Assembly (NCBI RefSeq): GCF_900130005.1
Contig: NZ_FQXP01000010.1
Location: 88,235 to 152,234, forward strand
Direction of reading: 5' to 3'
DNA: 64,000 nt
From: Clostridium collagenovorans DSM 3089
GTDB taxonomy: Bacteria > Bacillota > Clostridia > Clostridiales > Clostridiaceae
The notes beneath the pieces are model-generated. The model did no database searches. It saw only the letters and a list, made by a program, of their open reading frames with translations, and was not told where the DNA came from. A program made the translations under genes and the position numbers. This document shows positions 33,829 to 43,246 of this stretch, piece by piece; within the stretch, counting starts at the first letter, position 1; each line of letters opens with the position of its first letter.

Positions 33829-35256
33829 ATGAGGGCTCAAAACTCTGTTTATTTAAATACAATTAAACCGTACTTAAAGCAACTTATAGATATTCTATAT
33901 GAAGATTTTCAATATGTATCTATATTAGCAACTGATTGCAAAGGTAAAAAGTATGTAGTTTCTCAAAATTCTAATTCTATAGAACCTAATATGTTGAATG
34001 AAAGAGGCTTTGTTGTAAAGGTATATAATGGAAAAAGTTATTCTGAGTATTCTTTTAATGAAATTAATAAGGAAAATATTTTAGAATTAGCACATAAGAT
34101 TAAAAGTGAAATTAAAGATACCCATAATAACTTCCAAGAAAACTTTAATATTAGGGAGTATGACATTATTAAAGAAGCAAGGGATACTAGGACCTTTGAG
34201 AAGGGAGTAAAAATACATCCTATAGTAGTAAAAGAAAGTGATATAATAGAAGCTTTAAATGATAGTAGAAAAAAAGGAATTGAATTATCTAGTCTTATAA
34301 AGGAATTGAAATTAGTATATGAATATTTAAATATAAATAAACTTTTTTTAACTTCACAAACTGAATTTTTCCAAAGTTATTTATATAGTGTTGGAATGCG
34401 TTTGTGTGTTGTTGAAAAGGATGGAAAAGTAAAGTATGATTATGAAAGTTTTTCAGGGCTCAAGGGAATAGAGCTATTAGAAGAACTAGATAAGGATATA
34501 GAGAATTTTATAAACAATACCATAGAACTTTTAGATTCTATGCCTATGGTACCAGGGTATTATGATGTGATATGCAGTCCCGATGTTTCAGGGCTTATTG
34601 CACATGAGGCATTTGGTCATGGTGTGGAAATGGACATGTTTGTGAAGGAAAGAGCAAAGGCTAAGAATGAAATAGGTAATTATGTTGCATCTGAGCTAGT
34701 AAATATGTATGATGGAGCCTTAGGTATGGAACATGTTGCATCTTATAGCTTTGATGATGAAGGAAATTTAGCTAGTAATACTAAGATTATAGATAAAGGA
34801 ATATTGAAGGAAGGAATTTCAGATGAAATATCTGCTATGGAGCTTGGCACAAAACCTACAGGCAATGGAAGAAGAGAAAGTTTTAAAAGAAAAGCTTATA
34901 GTAGAATGAGCAATACTTATTTTTGCCCAGGGGATAGCGAACTTGATGAAATGATAAATTCCATAGAATATGGATTTTTGTTAGAAGGAGTACAGAGTGG
35001 CATGGAAGATCCTAAAAATTGGGGTATTCAATGTATTGTAACTAAGGCTAAGGAAATTAAAAATGGAAAGTTTACAGGAAAAATTTATTCACCAATTATA
35101 ATAACAGGATATGTTCCTGATGTATTAAAATCTATAACTATGATTTCAAGGGATTTAGCTATGGATGGCGCAGGAATATGTGGAAAGGGATATAAGGAGT
35201 ATGTCAAAGTATCTTCAGGAGGTCCATATATTAAGGCAAAGGTGAGGTTAGGATAA
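33829..35256 (+). CDS. tldD: TldD-family metalloprotease
   Basis: The 475-residue protein has the TldD zinc-site signature SGLIAHEAFGHGVEMD (HExxxH) and the conserved C-terminal GKGYKEYVKVSSGGPYIKA. GIQCIVTKAKEIKNGK is the third-ligand region. TldD pairs with TldE as a heterodimeric protease that degrades unfolded peptides and matures some ribosomal peptides. Here no peptide precursor gene is adjacent. The ATG follows AAAAGGGGGG. Its stop overlaps the tldE start (TAATG). Confidence 0.92.
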   Translation: MRAQNSVYLNTIKPYLKQLIDILYEDFQYVSILATDCKGKKYVVSQNSNSIEPNMLNERGFVVKVYNGKSYSEYSFNEINKENILELAHKIKSEIKDTHNNFQENFNIREYDIIKEARDTRTFEKGVKIHPIVVKESDIIEALNDSRKKGIELSSLIKELKLVYEYLNINKLFLTSQTEFFQSYLYSVGMRLCVVEKDGKVKYDYESFSGLKGIELLEELDKDIENFINNTIELLDSMPMVPGYYDVICSPDVSGLIAHEAFGHGVEMDMFVKERAKAKNEIGNYVASELVNMYDGALGMEHVASYSFDDEGNLASNTKIIDKGILKEGISDEISAMELGTKPTGNGRRESFKRKAYSRMSNTYFCPGDSELDEMINSIEYGFLLEGVQSGMEDPKNWGIQCIVTKAKEIKNGKFTGKIYSPIIITGYVPDVLKSITMISRDLAMDGAGICGKGYKEYVKVSSGGPYIKAKVRLG

Positions 35257-36521
35257 TGATTAATAGAATTATTGATATATTAAATGATTTAGATATAAAG
35301 ATTTATAAGATTAATGAAAGATGTGATAAATCAGTAGAAGGATTTTTTATTAAAGAAGATATGCAGATGGATAGAATTAAAGAAACGAAAGAATATATGC
35401 TTACTATATATGTGGATTTTAAAGAAAATGATAAAAACTATAGAGGTGCTTCAAAGGCCATACTTTATCCTAATATGAGTGACGAAGAGGTGAAAAATGA
35501 GATAGAGGGAGCATCTTATGCTGCTTTGCTTTTGAAAAATGATTATTATCCAATAGTTGGTGAAGGTGAGAAAATCGAGAAGAAATCGAATCTAAAAGAA
35601 GATGAATATAATTTAGAAGAGGATTTAGTTAAAGTATATAATATAGTTTATAAAAAAAGAGAAGATGTAAATTCAATTGTAAATTCTTGTGAGATATTTA
35701 TAAACACAAGCAAGGAGCGAATTGTAAATTCATTTGGAGTAGATGTTAGATATAATAAGTATTTTTTAGAATTAGAAAGTATTTCTCAATGTAATGATGT
35801 AGAAATATATAATAGGTACAAATATAATGAACTAGATGAAAAGCTGATAGATTATGATATAAAAAAAGCACTTGAGCTTACAGATCTTAGATATAATGCA
35901 AAGGAAATAGTTGAAACAGGAAAATATAATATTATTTTAAGAGATGAATATATTGCTATTTTTATGAAGTATTATAGAGATAAATCCAATGCAAAGCTTA
36001 CTTGTAATGGTACTTCTGATTTTCAAATTGACAACATGATACAAGGTAATAATGTTTTAGGAAGTAAAATTACATTAAGTCTAGATGGGAATGAAGAATA
36101 CACTGAAGATGGCTTAGGGATAAAAAGAGAAAATATAATAAGTAAGGGAATAGTTAAAAATTATCATGGTGACCTTTCTTACTCATATTATTTAAATATC
36201 AAACCTACAGGAAAATTAGAAAAAATTATAGTGGGTAGTGGTGATAAGACCTTAAAAGAAATGAGAAAGGAAAATTATGTTGAAATTTTATCTTTTTCCG
36301 ACTTTCAAATGGATAGTATAACAGGAAGTTTTGGTGGGGAAATAAGATTAGCATTATACTATATGGATAATGAGATTATACCTATAACAGGAGGGTCTAT
36401 ATCAGGAAACATTTTAGAAGTACAGGAGGACATGTATTTATCTAAAGAAGTATGCAAATTAAGTTCATATGAGGGTCCAGTAGCATTAGAAATAAAAAAT
36501 GTTAATATTACTGGTTTGTAA
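35256..36521 (+). CDS. tldE: TldE/PmbA-family protease subunit
   Basis: The 421-residue partner of TldD lacks the HExxxH motif, as expected for TldE/PmbA, but keeps the family fold (GKYNIILRDEYIAIFMKYY, NMIQGNNVLGSKITLSLD, ITGSFGGEIRLALYY). The heterodimer's metal site lies on TldD. Translational coupling through TAATG supports equal amounts of both subunits. A very strong terminator follows. Confidence 0.88.
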   Translation: MINRIIDILNDLDIKIYKINERCDKSVEGFFIKEDMQMDRIKETKEYMLTIYVDFKENDKNYRGASKAILYPNMSDEEVKNEIEGASYAALLLKNDYYPIVGEGEKIEKKSNLKEDEYNLEEDLVKVYNIVYKKREDVNSIVNSCEIFINTSKERIVNSFGVDVRYNKYFLELESISQCNDVEIYNRYKYNELDEKLIDYDIKKALELTDLRYNAKEIVETGKYNIILRDEYIAIFMKYYRDKSNAKLTCNGTSDFQIDNMIQGNNVLGSKITLSLDGNEEYTEDGLGIKRENIISKGIVKNYHGDLSYSYYLNIKPTGKLEKIIVGSGDKTLKEMRKENYVEILSFSDFQMDSITGSFGGEIRLALYYMDNEIIPITGGSISGNILEVQEDMYLSKEVCKLSSYEGPVALEIKNVNITGL

Positions 36522-36540
36522 AATAATTCATATTAGAGAA

Positions 36541-36580
36541 AAAGATTTATTGCTATAAAGTAGCAATAAATCTTTTTTTT
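36541..36580 (+). terminator. Strong rho-independent terminator after tldE
   Basis: A perfect 15-bp stem (AAAGATTTATTGCTA / TAGCAATAAATCTTT) is followed by TTTTT. Confidence 0.92.
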
Positions 36581-36700
36581 TACAATAATAAAGTTGAATA
36601 ATACAAAAATATATAAATAGAAAGTAACATACATTAAATATAGAATTTTTTATAACATTAGAGAGGATTCAGGCATATTTAAGTAGTATAGAGGTGATAA

Positions 36701-36880
36701 ATGAAGAGATATGTGAAAAATAAATATAAAAATTCAAATTTATATGGATTAGAGAAAAATGAAAATATATTTAAAGCAGTTAATGGCATTATTAATATTT
36801 CCTTGGGAACATTATCTACAATAGATAAAATGAAGAGTAGTTATTACAATATATATGGTTGGAGATTGAATATATTCTAA
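36701..36880 (+). CDS. Small 59-residue hypothetical ORF upstream of rpoN
   Basis: The ORF begins MKRYVKNKYKNSNLYG and ends at TAA 36880. A GAGGTG element lies four bases before the ATG. The peptide is basic at the N-terminus and rich in Asn, Tyr and Ile, and no family is recognised. It starts 180 bases after a strong terminator and ends 155 bases before rpoN on the same strand, so it may have its own promoter. Translation is plausible but unproven. Confidence 0.45.
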   Translation: MKRYVKNKYKNSNLYGLEKNENIFKAVNGIINISLGTLSTIDKMKSSYYNIYGWRLNIF

Positions 36881-37035
36881 GAAAAATATCTAAAATAAAA
36901 AGAATTAATATTAACTATTGGAATATATATACTTTAAAAAATACATATACAAGTTATATAATTTAAACAAGTGAGAAAAGTTAGTTTTAAGGAAGTCTCC
37001 TTTTAAATAATTTATAGTAATTAGTGGAGGATGTT

Positions 37036-38331
37036 ATGGAATTAAATTTAAGTTTAAGTCAAAAGTTAATTTTAACTAAGGAAATGAGACTATCAATAGA
37101 GTTTTTAACTATGGGTCCCATGGATATTATTGAGTACATAAATAAAGAGGTAGAAAAAAATCCTTTAATAGAAATAAAGGATGACTACTATATTAGTTCT
37201 ATAGCTTCAGAGAATAGTACTAAGGATTATTTAGAAAAAAAGGTTGTATCAGAAGTAAATTTAAAAGAAGAATTATTAGACCAATTGAGATTTTCTAAAA
37301 TACAAAGAGAAGATATAAAAATAGCTATATTTATAGTGGAAAGTTTAGATCATAGAGGATACTTGATAGAGGATATAGAGAATATTTCACATATTACTAA
37401 AAGTAGTAAGGAACATGTTATTAGAGTTTTAGATATTATACAAAGTTTAGAACCAGCAGGTGTTGCTGCTAGGACTTTAGAGGAATGTTTAGAGCTTCAA
37501 TTAAAAAGAAAAGGAATTATGGACAATGTTTTTCACAAGATAATTTATGAATATTTATATTTGTTGCAAGAGGATAATAGAAGAGAAATTTGTAGGAATT
37601 TATTAATCAACGAAGTAGATTTAGATGAATACATTAAAAAAATAAAGAATTTAAATCCAATTCCAACTTCGGGTTTTAGCGAAGAGGAGGAAATAGCTAT
37701 AGCTATACCTGAGGCATATATAACCCAAAATGATAATTTAATTGAAGTGAAAATGAACAGAGAGTTTTATCCAGAAATTAAAATTAATGATACTTACAGA
37801 GAAATATTAGAAAATAAGAATTCTACAAAGGAAGAAATTGCATATGTTAAAGAAAAAATAGAGGCTGCAAAGGCACTAATAAGAAGCGTTGAAAAGAGAA
37901 AATCCACAATTGAAGAAATAATAAATCATATAGTGGAGAACCAAGAAGAGTATATAAAGCGTGGAGAAGCATATTTAAAGGTAATGAAAATAAAAGATTT
38001 ATCAGAAAAGTTAAACTTGCATTCCTCAACTATAAGTAGAGCAATTAAAGGAAAATATTTAATGATAAATAATAATTTAGTTACCATGAGAGAGCTATTT
38101 ACTACTCCAGTAAATAAGAATTCGGGAGAAGAACTAAGCAATTCAGTTAATTTTATAAAGTCATCAATTAAATCTATAATTGATAAGGAAGATAAAAAAA
38201 GCCCTCTAAAGGATGAAGATATAAGGGTGATTTTAAAAGGTAGGAATATGAATATTTCTAGAAGGACTGTAGCAAAATACAGAAGCGAGCTAAAAATCGA
38301 CAATGTAAACAAGCGAAAATTAAAAAAGTAA
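37036..38331 (+). CDS. rpoN: RNA polymerase sigma-54 factor
   Basis: The 431-residue protein has region I activator-interacting sequence (MELNLSLSQKLILTKEMRLSIEFL), the core-binding region (LDQLRFSKIQREDIKIAIFIVESLDHRGYL), a helix-turn-helix (LNLHSSTISRAIKGKYL) and the RpoN box (RRTVAKYRSELKI) that reads the -24 element. Sigma-54 requires AAA+ activators, none of which are here. The ATG at 37036 has GGAGG; the GTG at 37024 overlaps it. The next gene is cggR, 120 bases downstream with its own promoter. Confidence 0.93.
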   Translation: MELNLSLSQKLILTKEMRLSIEFLTMGPMDIIEYINKEVEKNPLIEIKDDYYISSIASENSTKDYLEKKVVSEVNLKEELLDQLRFSKIQREDIKIAIFIVESLDHRGYLIEDIENISHITKSSKEHVIRVLDIIQSLEPAGVAARTLEECLELQLKRKGIMDNVFHKIIYEYLYLLQEDNRREICRNLLINEVDLDEYIKKIKNLNPIPTSGFSEEEEIAIAIPEAYITQNDNLIEVKMNREFYPEIKINDTYREILENKNSTKEEIAYVKEKIEAAKALIRSVEKRKSTIEEIINHIVENQEEYIKRGEAYLKVMKIKDLSEKLNLHSSTISRAIKGKYLMINNNLVTMRELFTTPVNKNSGEELSNSVNFIKSSIKSIIDKEDKKSPLKDEDIRVILKGRNMNISRRTVAKYRSELKIDNVNKRKLKK

Positions 38332-38369
38332 TATATAATATTTATTTTTTAAAAATTTTCAAAAAAATC

Positions 38370-38398
38370 TTCACAAAATTCGGCAGATGTATTATAAT
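38370..38398 (+). promoter_or_regulatory. Promoter of the cggR-gap unit
   Basis: TTCACA (38370-38375), a 17-base spacer and TATAAT (38393-38398) form a near-consensus sigma-A promoter. Predicted transcription starts around 38405. Confidence 0.75.
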
Positions 38399-38400
38399 AA

Positions 38401-38439
38401 CAGTGGGAACAGAAATAAATCAGTGGGACAAAATAGTCC
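38401..38439 (+). promoter_or_regulatory. Putative CggR operator
   Basis: Direct repeats CAGTGGGA begin at 38401 and 38421, exactly 20 bases apart, and GTGGGACaaaatagTCC follows the second. Spacing and GGGAC half-sites resemble the operator of the Bacillus subtilis gap regulator CggR. The site overlaps the predicted transcription start, consistent with autorepression relieved by fructose-1,6-bisphosphate. Confidence 0.65.
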
Positions 38440-38454
38440 TGAGGGGTGTTTTAC

Positions 38455-39513
38455 TTGTATGAAATAATAAAGTTACAGCAGAAGATAGTTCCAGAGGTTG
38501 TAGAATTATTTAACAGAAGATATACAATCTTAAGAACAATTTTATATAACCAGCCAATAGGTAGAAGGATATTAGCTACTAGTTTAGACTTGGGAGAGAG
38601 AACTGTAAGAAATGAGGTAACATTTCTAAAAGAAAAGAACCTAGTAGAAATCTTCAGTGAGGGGATGTATGTTACTGAAGAAGGAGAAAAAATAATAGAA
38701 GACTTAGCTCAATTGCTAAAACAATTTAAGGGACTTAATGAAATAGAGGAAGAGATAAGATCTCATTTAAACCTTAATAAAGTAATTATAGTACCTGGAG
38801 ATTATGATAAAGATAAAACAGTTATACATGAGATAGGAAAAATGGCTTCGGCGTATTTTAGTGATGTTTTAAAAAGTGATTCTACTATAGCAATTACGGG
38901 AGGAAGCACTATAAAAGAGTTTGTAGATAATTTTCCTACATTAGATAAATATCATGATGTAATAGTTTTACCAGCTCGTGGAGGCATGGGCAAAAATATG
39001 GATACTCAAGCTAATACATTAGCAGCAAGGTTATCAGAAAAAATAGGTGGTTCCCATAGACTGTTACATGTATTAGACAGCTTAAGTGAGGACATATTAG
39101 AAAGTATAATGAAAGAAAAAAGCATAGAAGAAGTAGTTTCTATGATTAGGAATGCAGATTTTCTAATTTATGGTGTTGGAAGAGCTGATATACAAGCTGA
39201 AAGAAGGGAAGTAGAACCAAAAGTTCTTCAAGAGCTAAAAGTAAAAATGGCAGTAGGAGAAGCTTTAGGTAACTATTATAATCAGCAAGGAGAAATAGTA
39301 TATAAGCATACAACAGTAGGAGTTAGAGATACTGATGCAAGAAAGGTAAATAAGGCTATTGCTGTAGCAGCAGGTAGTAGTAAAGCAGAGGCTATTATAG
39401 CAACGCAACTTCATAGAACTAACGGAGTTCTAATAACTGACGAAGGTGCTGCAATGGAAATACTTGTAAAAATCAAACAATATAACGAAGGTGAAAAAGC
39501 TACTCTTAAGTAG
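38455..39513 (+). CDS. cggR: Central glycolytic genes regulator, SorC family
   Basis: The 352-residue protein has an N-terminal winged helix (YTILRTILYNQPIGRRILATSLDLGERTVRNEV) and a sugar-phosphate-binding SorC domain (IAITGGSTIKEFV, VVLPARGGMGKN, DSLSEDILESIM, FLIYGVGRAD). It is expected to repress gap-type glycolytic genes and release DNA when bound to fructose-1,6-bisphosphate. The TTG at 38455 is seven bases from GAGGGG and matches the usual CggR N-terminus (MYEIIKLQQKIVPE). The GTG at 38446 overlaps the Shine-Dalgarno. It is followed by gap at 33 bases. Confidence 0.92.
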   Translation: MYEIIKLQQKIVPEVVELFNRRYTILRTILYNQPIGRRILATSLDLGERTVRNEVTFLKEKNLVEIFSEGMYVTEEGEKIIEDLAQLLKQFKGLNEIEEEIRSHLNLNKVIIVPGDYDKDKTVIHEIGKMASAYFSDVLKSDSTIAITGGSTIKEFVDNFPTLDKYHDVIVLPARGGMGKNMDTQANTLAARLSEKIGGSHRLLHVLDSLSEDILESIMKEKSIEEVVSMIRNADFLIYGVGRADIQAERREVEPKVLQELKVKMAVGEALGNYYNQQGEIVYKHTTVGVRDTDARKVNKAIAVAAGSSKAEAIIATQLHRTNGVLITDEGAAMEILVKIKQYNEGEKATLK

Positions 39514-39546
39514 TTTCAATATAAAAGGATTTAGGAGGATTTGGTT

Positions 39547-40554
39547 ATGATTAAAATAGGTATAAATGGTTTTGGTAGAATAGGAAGAAATGTTTTCAAG
39601 GCTTTAATAAATAATTATTCAAAGGATTTAGAGGTAGTTGCAATCAATGATTTAACTAGTCCAGCTACATTAGCGCATCTATTAAAATACGACTCATTAT
39701 ATGGTAGATTTAATGGAGAGGTTGAAGCTAAAGAGGACTCTATAGTAGTTAATGGTAGAGAAATAAAAATTTATGCAGAAAGAGATCCTAAGAATATTCC
39801 TTGGGGTAAAGAAGGTGCAGAGATTGTTATAGAATCTACTGGATTATTTACTAATGCAGAAAAAGCAAAAGCTCATATTGAAGCAGGAGCTAAGAAAGTA
39901 TTAATTTCAGCACCAGCTAAAAATGAAGACATTACATTAGTTCTTGGTGTTAATGAAGATCAATATGATCCAGAAAAACACAATATTATTTCAAACGCAT
40001 CTTGTACTACAAACTGCTTAGCTCCATTTGCTAAAGTTTTAGATGAAGAGTTTGGAATAGTTACAGGATTAATGACTACAATACACTCTTATACAAATGA
40101 CCAAAGAATTTTAGATGCTCCACACTCAGATTTAAGAAGAGCTAGAACAGCTAATGAGTCAATGATACCAACAACTACAGGTGCTGCTAAAGCAGTTGCA
40201 TTAGTATTACCACAATTAAAAGGTAAATTAAATGGTATGGCTGTAAGAGTACCTACTCCAACAGTTTCTATGACAGATTTAGTATTTGAAGCTTCAAGAG
40301 AAACTACAGTTGAAGAAGTAAATGCTGCTTTAAGAAAAGCTGCTGAAGGTTCAATGAAAGGAATATTAGGTTTCAGTGATGAGCCATTAGTATCTATAGA
40401 CTTTAGAGGAGACGAAAGATCTTCAATAGTAGATGGACTATCAACTATGGTAAATGGTAAATTAGTTAAAGTTGTTTCTTGGTATGACAATGAGTGGGGA
40501 TACTCAAATAGATTAGCAGATTTAACTAAAATGGTAGCAGATAAGCTAAAATAA
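39547..40554 (+). CDS. gap: Glyceraldehyde-3-phosphate dehydrogenase, NAD-type, glycolytic copy
   Basis: This 335-residue GAPDH has catalytic Cys153 in SNASCTTNC, the TIHSYTND motif and NAD-selecting Asp35 in VAINDLTSP, with ILDAPHSD at the later pocket loop. This is the canonical glycolytic enzyme and converts glyceraldehyde-3-phosphate to 1,3-bisphosphoglycerate in the cytosol. It lies behind cggR in the same operon, as in Bacillus. The ATG at 39547 is eight bases from AGGAGG. A hairpin and a terminator follow, separating it from pgk. Confidence 0.95.
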   Translation: MIKIGINGFGRIGRNVFKALINNYSKDLEVVAINDLTSPATLAHLLKYDSLYGRFNGEVEAKEDSIVVNGREIKIYAERDPKNIPWGKEGAEIVIESTGLFTNAEKAKAHIEAGAKKVLISAPAKNEDITLVLGVNEDQYDPEKHNIISNASCTTNCLAPFAKVLDEEFGIVTGLMTTIHSYTNDQRILDAPHSDLRRARTANESMIPTTTGAAKAVALVLPQLKGKLNGMAVRVPTPTVSMTDLVFEASRETTVEEVNAALRKAAEGSMKGILGFSDEPLVSIDFRGDERSSIVDGLSTMVNGKLVKVVSWYDNEWGYSNRLADLTKMVADKLK

Positions 40555-40580
40555 TTATGAATAATGTATCTTATTCATAA
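40555..40580 (+). repeat. Hairpin immediately after gap
   Basis: A perfect 10-bp stem TTATGAATAA / TTATTCATAA with a 6-nt loop begins one base after the stop. It has no T-run, so it probably protects the mRNA end. Confidence 0.5.
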
Positions 40581-40645
40581 AAATATAATACAATATTTGA
40601 AATTAACTCAAATAAGAGTATAATATATATTGAATAGTATATGTT

Positions 40646-40686
40646 AAAGTCTAGTTTTATGATGATAATATAAAACTAGACTTTTT
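40646..40686 (+). terminator. Rho-independent terminator between gap and pgk
   Basis: A perfect 15-bp stem (AAAGTCTAGTTTTAT / ATAAAACTAGACTTT) is followed by a short T-run. It separates cggR-gap from pgk-tpiA-gpmI-eno. The remaining ~520 bases before pgk show no ORF and no consensus promoter that I can defend. Confidence 0.85.
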
Positions 40687-41206
40687 CAAATAAGGATTTA
40701 TTTAATATTTAGCTTATATATGAGTTAAGTATATAAAACTATGTTCATAAATAATGTGCTTAATATTTAGAAAAGTAATAATTTATATTTAAAGTTATGT
40801 TGCAGGGGTATTAATAGATTCCAAGAACATCCTATAAAGGCACTATGACTAAGATAGCTATAATAATTGATATAGATATTTATAAAAACATATTAAACTT
40901 GAAGTATATGTTTATAAAATAAAGTATTTTTAAATTTAATTATTAATTTAAGTGTATAAAAGCTAAAATAGCATACCATTTTGCAAAGTAATATGGTAAA
41001 TTATATTTGAAGTGGTTACTATATAAAACTTAAAGAAAAAAATGTTATACTATATTTAGTAATTAAATTTAAGAATATAACACATAAGAGTACATAATAA
41101 ATATTAAAATATAATCTAAATATACGAATAATAAAAAAAATTTTCAATAATATATCAAGGGAATAATTTAGTTATAAAAGATTAGTATCATTAAGGAGGA
41201 GTACCC

Positions 41207-42403
41207 ATGAAGTTAAATAAAAAGACAATTGAGGATATCCAAGTTTGTGGAAGAAAAGTATTAGTTAGATGTGATTTTAATGTCCCATTAAAAGGAGAAC
41301 AAATCACAGACGAAAATAGATTAGTTGGAGCTTTACCAACTATTAAGTATTTAATGGAAAAGGGAGCTAAAGTTATATTATGTTCTCATTTAGGTAAACC
41401 AAAGGGAGAACCAAAACCAGAATTATCTTTAGCACCAGTTGCAAAAAGATTATCTGAAATGTTAGGAAAAGAAGTTGTATTTGCAGCAGATGATAATGTT
41501 GTAGGGGAAAATGCAAGAACTGCTGTACTTAATATGAAAAATGGTGATGTTGTATTATTACAAAACACTAGATATAGAAAAGAAGAAACTAAAAATGAAA
41601 AAAATTACTCTAAAGAATTAGCTTCATTAGCAGAAGTATTCGTTAATGATGCTTTCGGAACAGCACATAGAGCTCACTGCTCAACAGTTGGAGTTACAGA
41701 TTTCATAGAAGAATCAGTTTGTGGATACTTAATTCAAAAGGAATTAAAGTTCTTAGGCGACTCTATAGAAAACCCCAAAAGACCTTTTGTAGCAATATTA
41801 GGTGGTGCTAAGGTATCAGATAAAATAAATGTAATAAATAATCTATTAGATAAAGTTGATACTTTAATAATAGGTGGAGGAATGGCATATACATTCTTAA
41901 AAGCTATGGGACATAATGTTGGTAAATCATTAGTTGAAGCAGAAAAATTAGATTATGCTTTAGAAATGATAAAAAAGGCTGAAGAAAAAGGTGTTAACTT
42001 ATTATTACCAGTAGATCATGTTGTTGGTGCAGAATTCTCAGCTGAAACAGAACCTGTTATAACTGAAGGAAAAGATATTGAAGAGGGATTTATGGGCTTA
42101 GATATTGGTCCTAAAACTGCTAAATTATATGGTGATGCTATAAGTAGTGCTAAAACAGTTATATGGAATGGACCTATGGGAGTATTTGAGTTTGCAAACT
42201 TTGCAAAGGGAACTGTTTCTGTGGCAGAGGCATTAGCTTTGTCAGAAGCTTTAACAATCATTGGTGGTGGAGATAGTGCTGCTGCTGTTAACCAATTAGG
42301 ATTTGGAGATAAGATGACTCACATATCAACAGGTGGTGGAGCTTCTTTAGAATTCTTAGAAGGTAAAGAACTACCAGGTATTGTTGCATTAAATGAAAAA
42401 TAA
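41207..42403 (+). CDS. pgk: Phosphoglycerate kinase
   Basis: The 398-residue enzyme has normal length for bacterial Pgk: RCDFNVPLKGEQITDENR, LCSHLGKPKGE, VNDAFGTAHRAHCSTVG, PFVAILGGAKVSDKI, WNGPMGVFEF and IGGGDSAAAV. It transfers phosphate from 1,3-bisphosphoglycerate to ADP. AAGGAGGAG precedes the ATG. It is the first gene of a run continuing to tpiA, gpmI and eno. Confidence 0.96.
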   Translation: MKLNKKTIEDIQVCGRKVLVRCDFNVPLKGEQITDENRLVGALPTIKYLMEKGAKVILCSHLGKPKGEPKPELSLAPVAKRLSEMLGKEVVFAADDNVVGENARTAVLNMKNGDVVLLQNTRYRKEETKNEKNYSKELASLAEVFVNDAFGTAHRAHCSTVGVTDFIEESVCGYLIQKELKFLGDSIENPKRPFVAILGGAKVSDKINVINNLLDKVDTLIIGGGMAYTFLKAMGHNVGKSLVEAEKLDYALEMIKKAEEKGVNLLLPVDHVVGAEFSAETEPVITEGKDIEEGFMGLDIGPKTAKLYGDAISSAKTVIWNGPMGVFEFANFAKGTVSVAEALALSEALTIIGGGDSAAAVNQLGFGDKMTHISTGGGASLEFLEGKELPGIVALNEK

Positions 42404-42426
42404 TTAAAGTTTAAAATAAAATATAT

Positions 42427-42454
42427 AAGTAAATAGGAGAAATCCTATTTACTT
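42427..42454 (+). repeat. GAAA-capped hairpin between pgk and tpiA
   Basis: A perfect 12-bp stem (AAGTAAATAGGA / TCCTATTTACTT) is closed by a GAAA tetraloop. With no strong T-run, it is likelier an mRNA stability or processing element than a terminator. Confidence 0.6.
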
Positions 42455-42476
42455 TAATTAAGTGGAGGGTGAATTT

Positions 42477-43223
42477 ATGAGAAAAGCTATGATTGCAGGT
42501 AATTGGAAGATGAATAATACTATTTCTGAAGGTGTTAAACTTATAGAAGAGTTAAAAGATTTAGTAAAAGATTCAAGTTGCGATGTGGTTGTTTGCCCTA
42601 CTTTTCTTTCATTAGAAAGTTGTGTAAAGGCAGCTAAAGGAACAAATATAAAGATAGGAGCTCAAAATATGCACTTCGAAAAAAGTGGAGCTTTTACAGG
42701 TGAAGTTTCTGTAGATATGTTAAAAGAGTTAGGTATTGAATATGTAATTATTGGACATAGTGAAAGAAGACAATATTTTAATGAAACAGATGAAACAGTA
42801 AATAAAAAAGTTAAAGTAGCTTTGGAAAACAAAATAGTTCCTATATTATGTTGTGGAGAGTCTTTAGAGCAACGTGAAGGAAATACTACGGAAGCAGTAA
42901 TAGAAAAGCAAGTTACTTTAGGACTTCAAGGAATAGATAAAGATGAAGTTAAAAAAGTAGTTATTGCTTATGAGCCAATCTGGGCTATAGGAACAGGAAA
43001 GACAGCTACTTCTGAGCAAGCAAATGATACTATTAAGTTTATAAGAACTACAGTAGCTAAATTATACGGAAATGATATAGCAGAGGAAATGAGAATATTA
43101 TATGGTGGATCAGTTAAATCATCTACTATCAAAGAACAAATGGCTATGTCAGATATAGACGGTGGTTTAGTTGGTGGAGCTAGCTTAAAAGCTAGTGAAT
43201 TTGCTGCTATAGTGAACTATTAA
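42477..43223 (+). CDS. tpiA: Triosephosphate isomerase
   Basis: The 248-residue TIM barrel has the expected length: AGNWKMNNT at the start, GHSERRQYFNE with the catalytic His, AYEPIWAIGTGKTAT with the catalytic Glu, and ILYGGSVKSST. It interconverts dihydroxyacetone phosphate and glyceraldehyde-3-phosphate. ATG 42477 is chosen by the GGAGGG spacing; GTG 42462 would add five residues overlapping that site. Confidence 0.96.
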   Translation: MRKAMIAGNWKMNNTISEGVKLIEELKDLVKDSSCDVVVCPTFLSLESCVKAAKGTNIKIGAQNMHFEKSGAFTGEVSVDMLKELGIEYVIIGHSERRQYFNETDETVNKKVKVALENKIVPILCCGESLEQREGNTTEAVIEKQVTLGLQGIDKDEVKKVVIAYEPIWAIGTGKTATSEQANDTIKFIRTTVAKLYGNDIAEEMRILYGGSVKSSTIKEQMAMSDIDGGLVGGASLKASEFAAIVNY

Positions 43224-43246
43224 AATGTAAAATAGGAGGCAATACT

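Noticed and set aside
33473..36700. Ribosomal peptide (RiPP) cluster around tldD-tldE
   Set aside because: No precursor-like small ORF with a Cys/Gly-rich core and no modifying enzyme or exporter is adjacent, so general proteolysis is the safer call.
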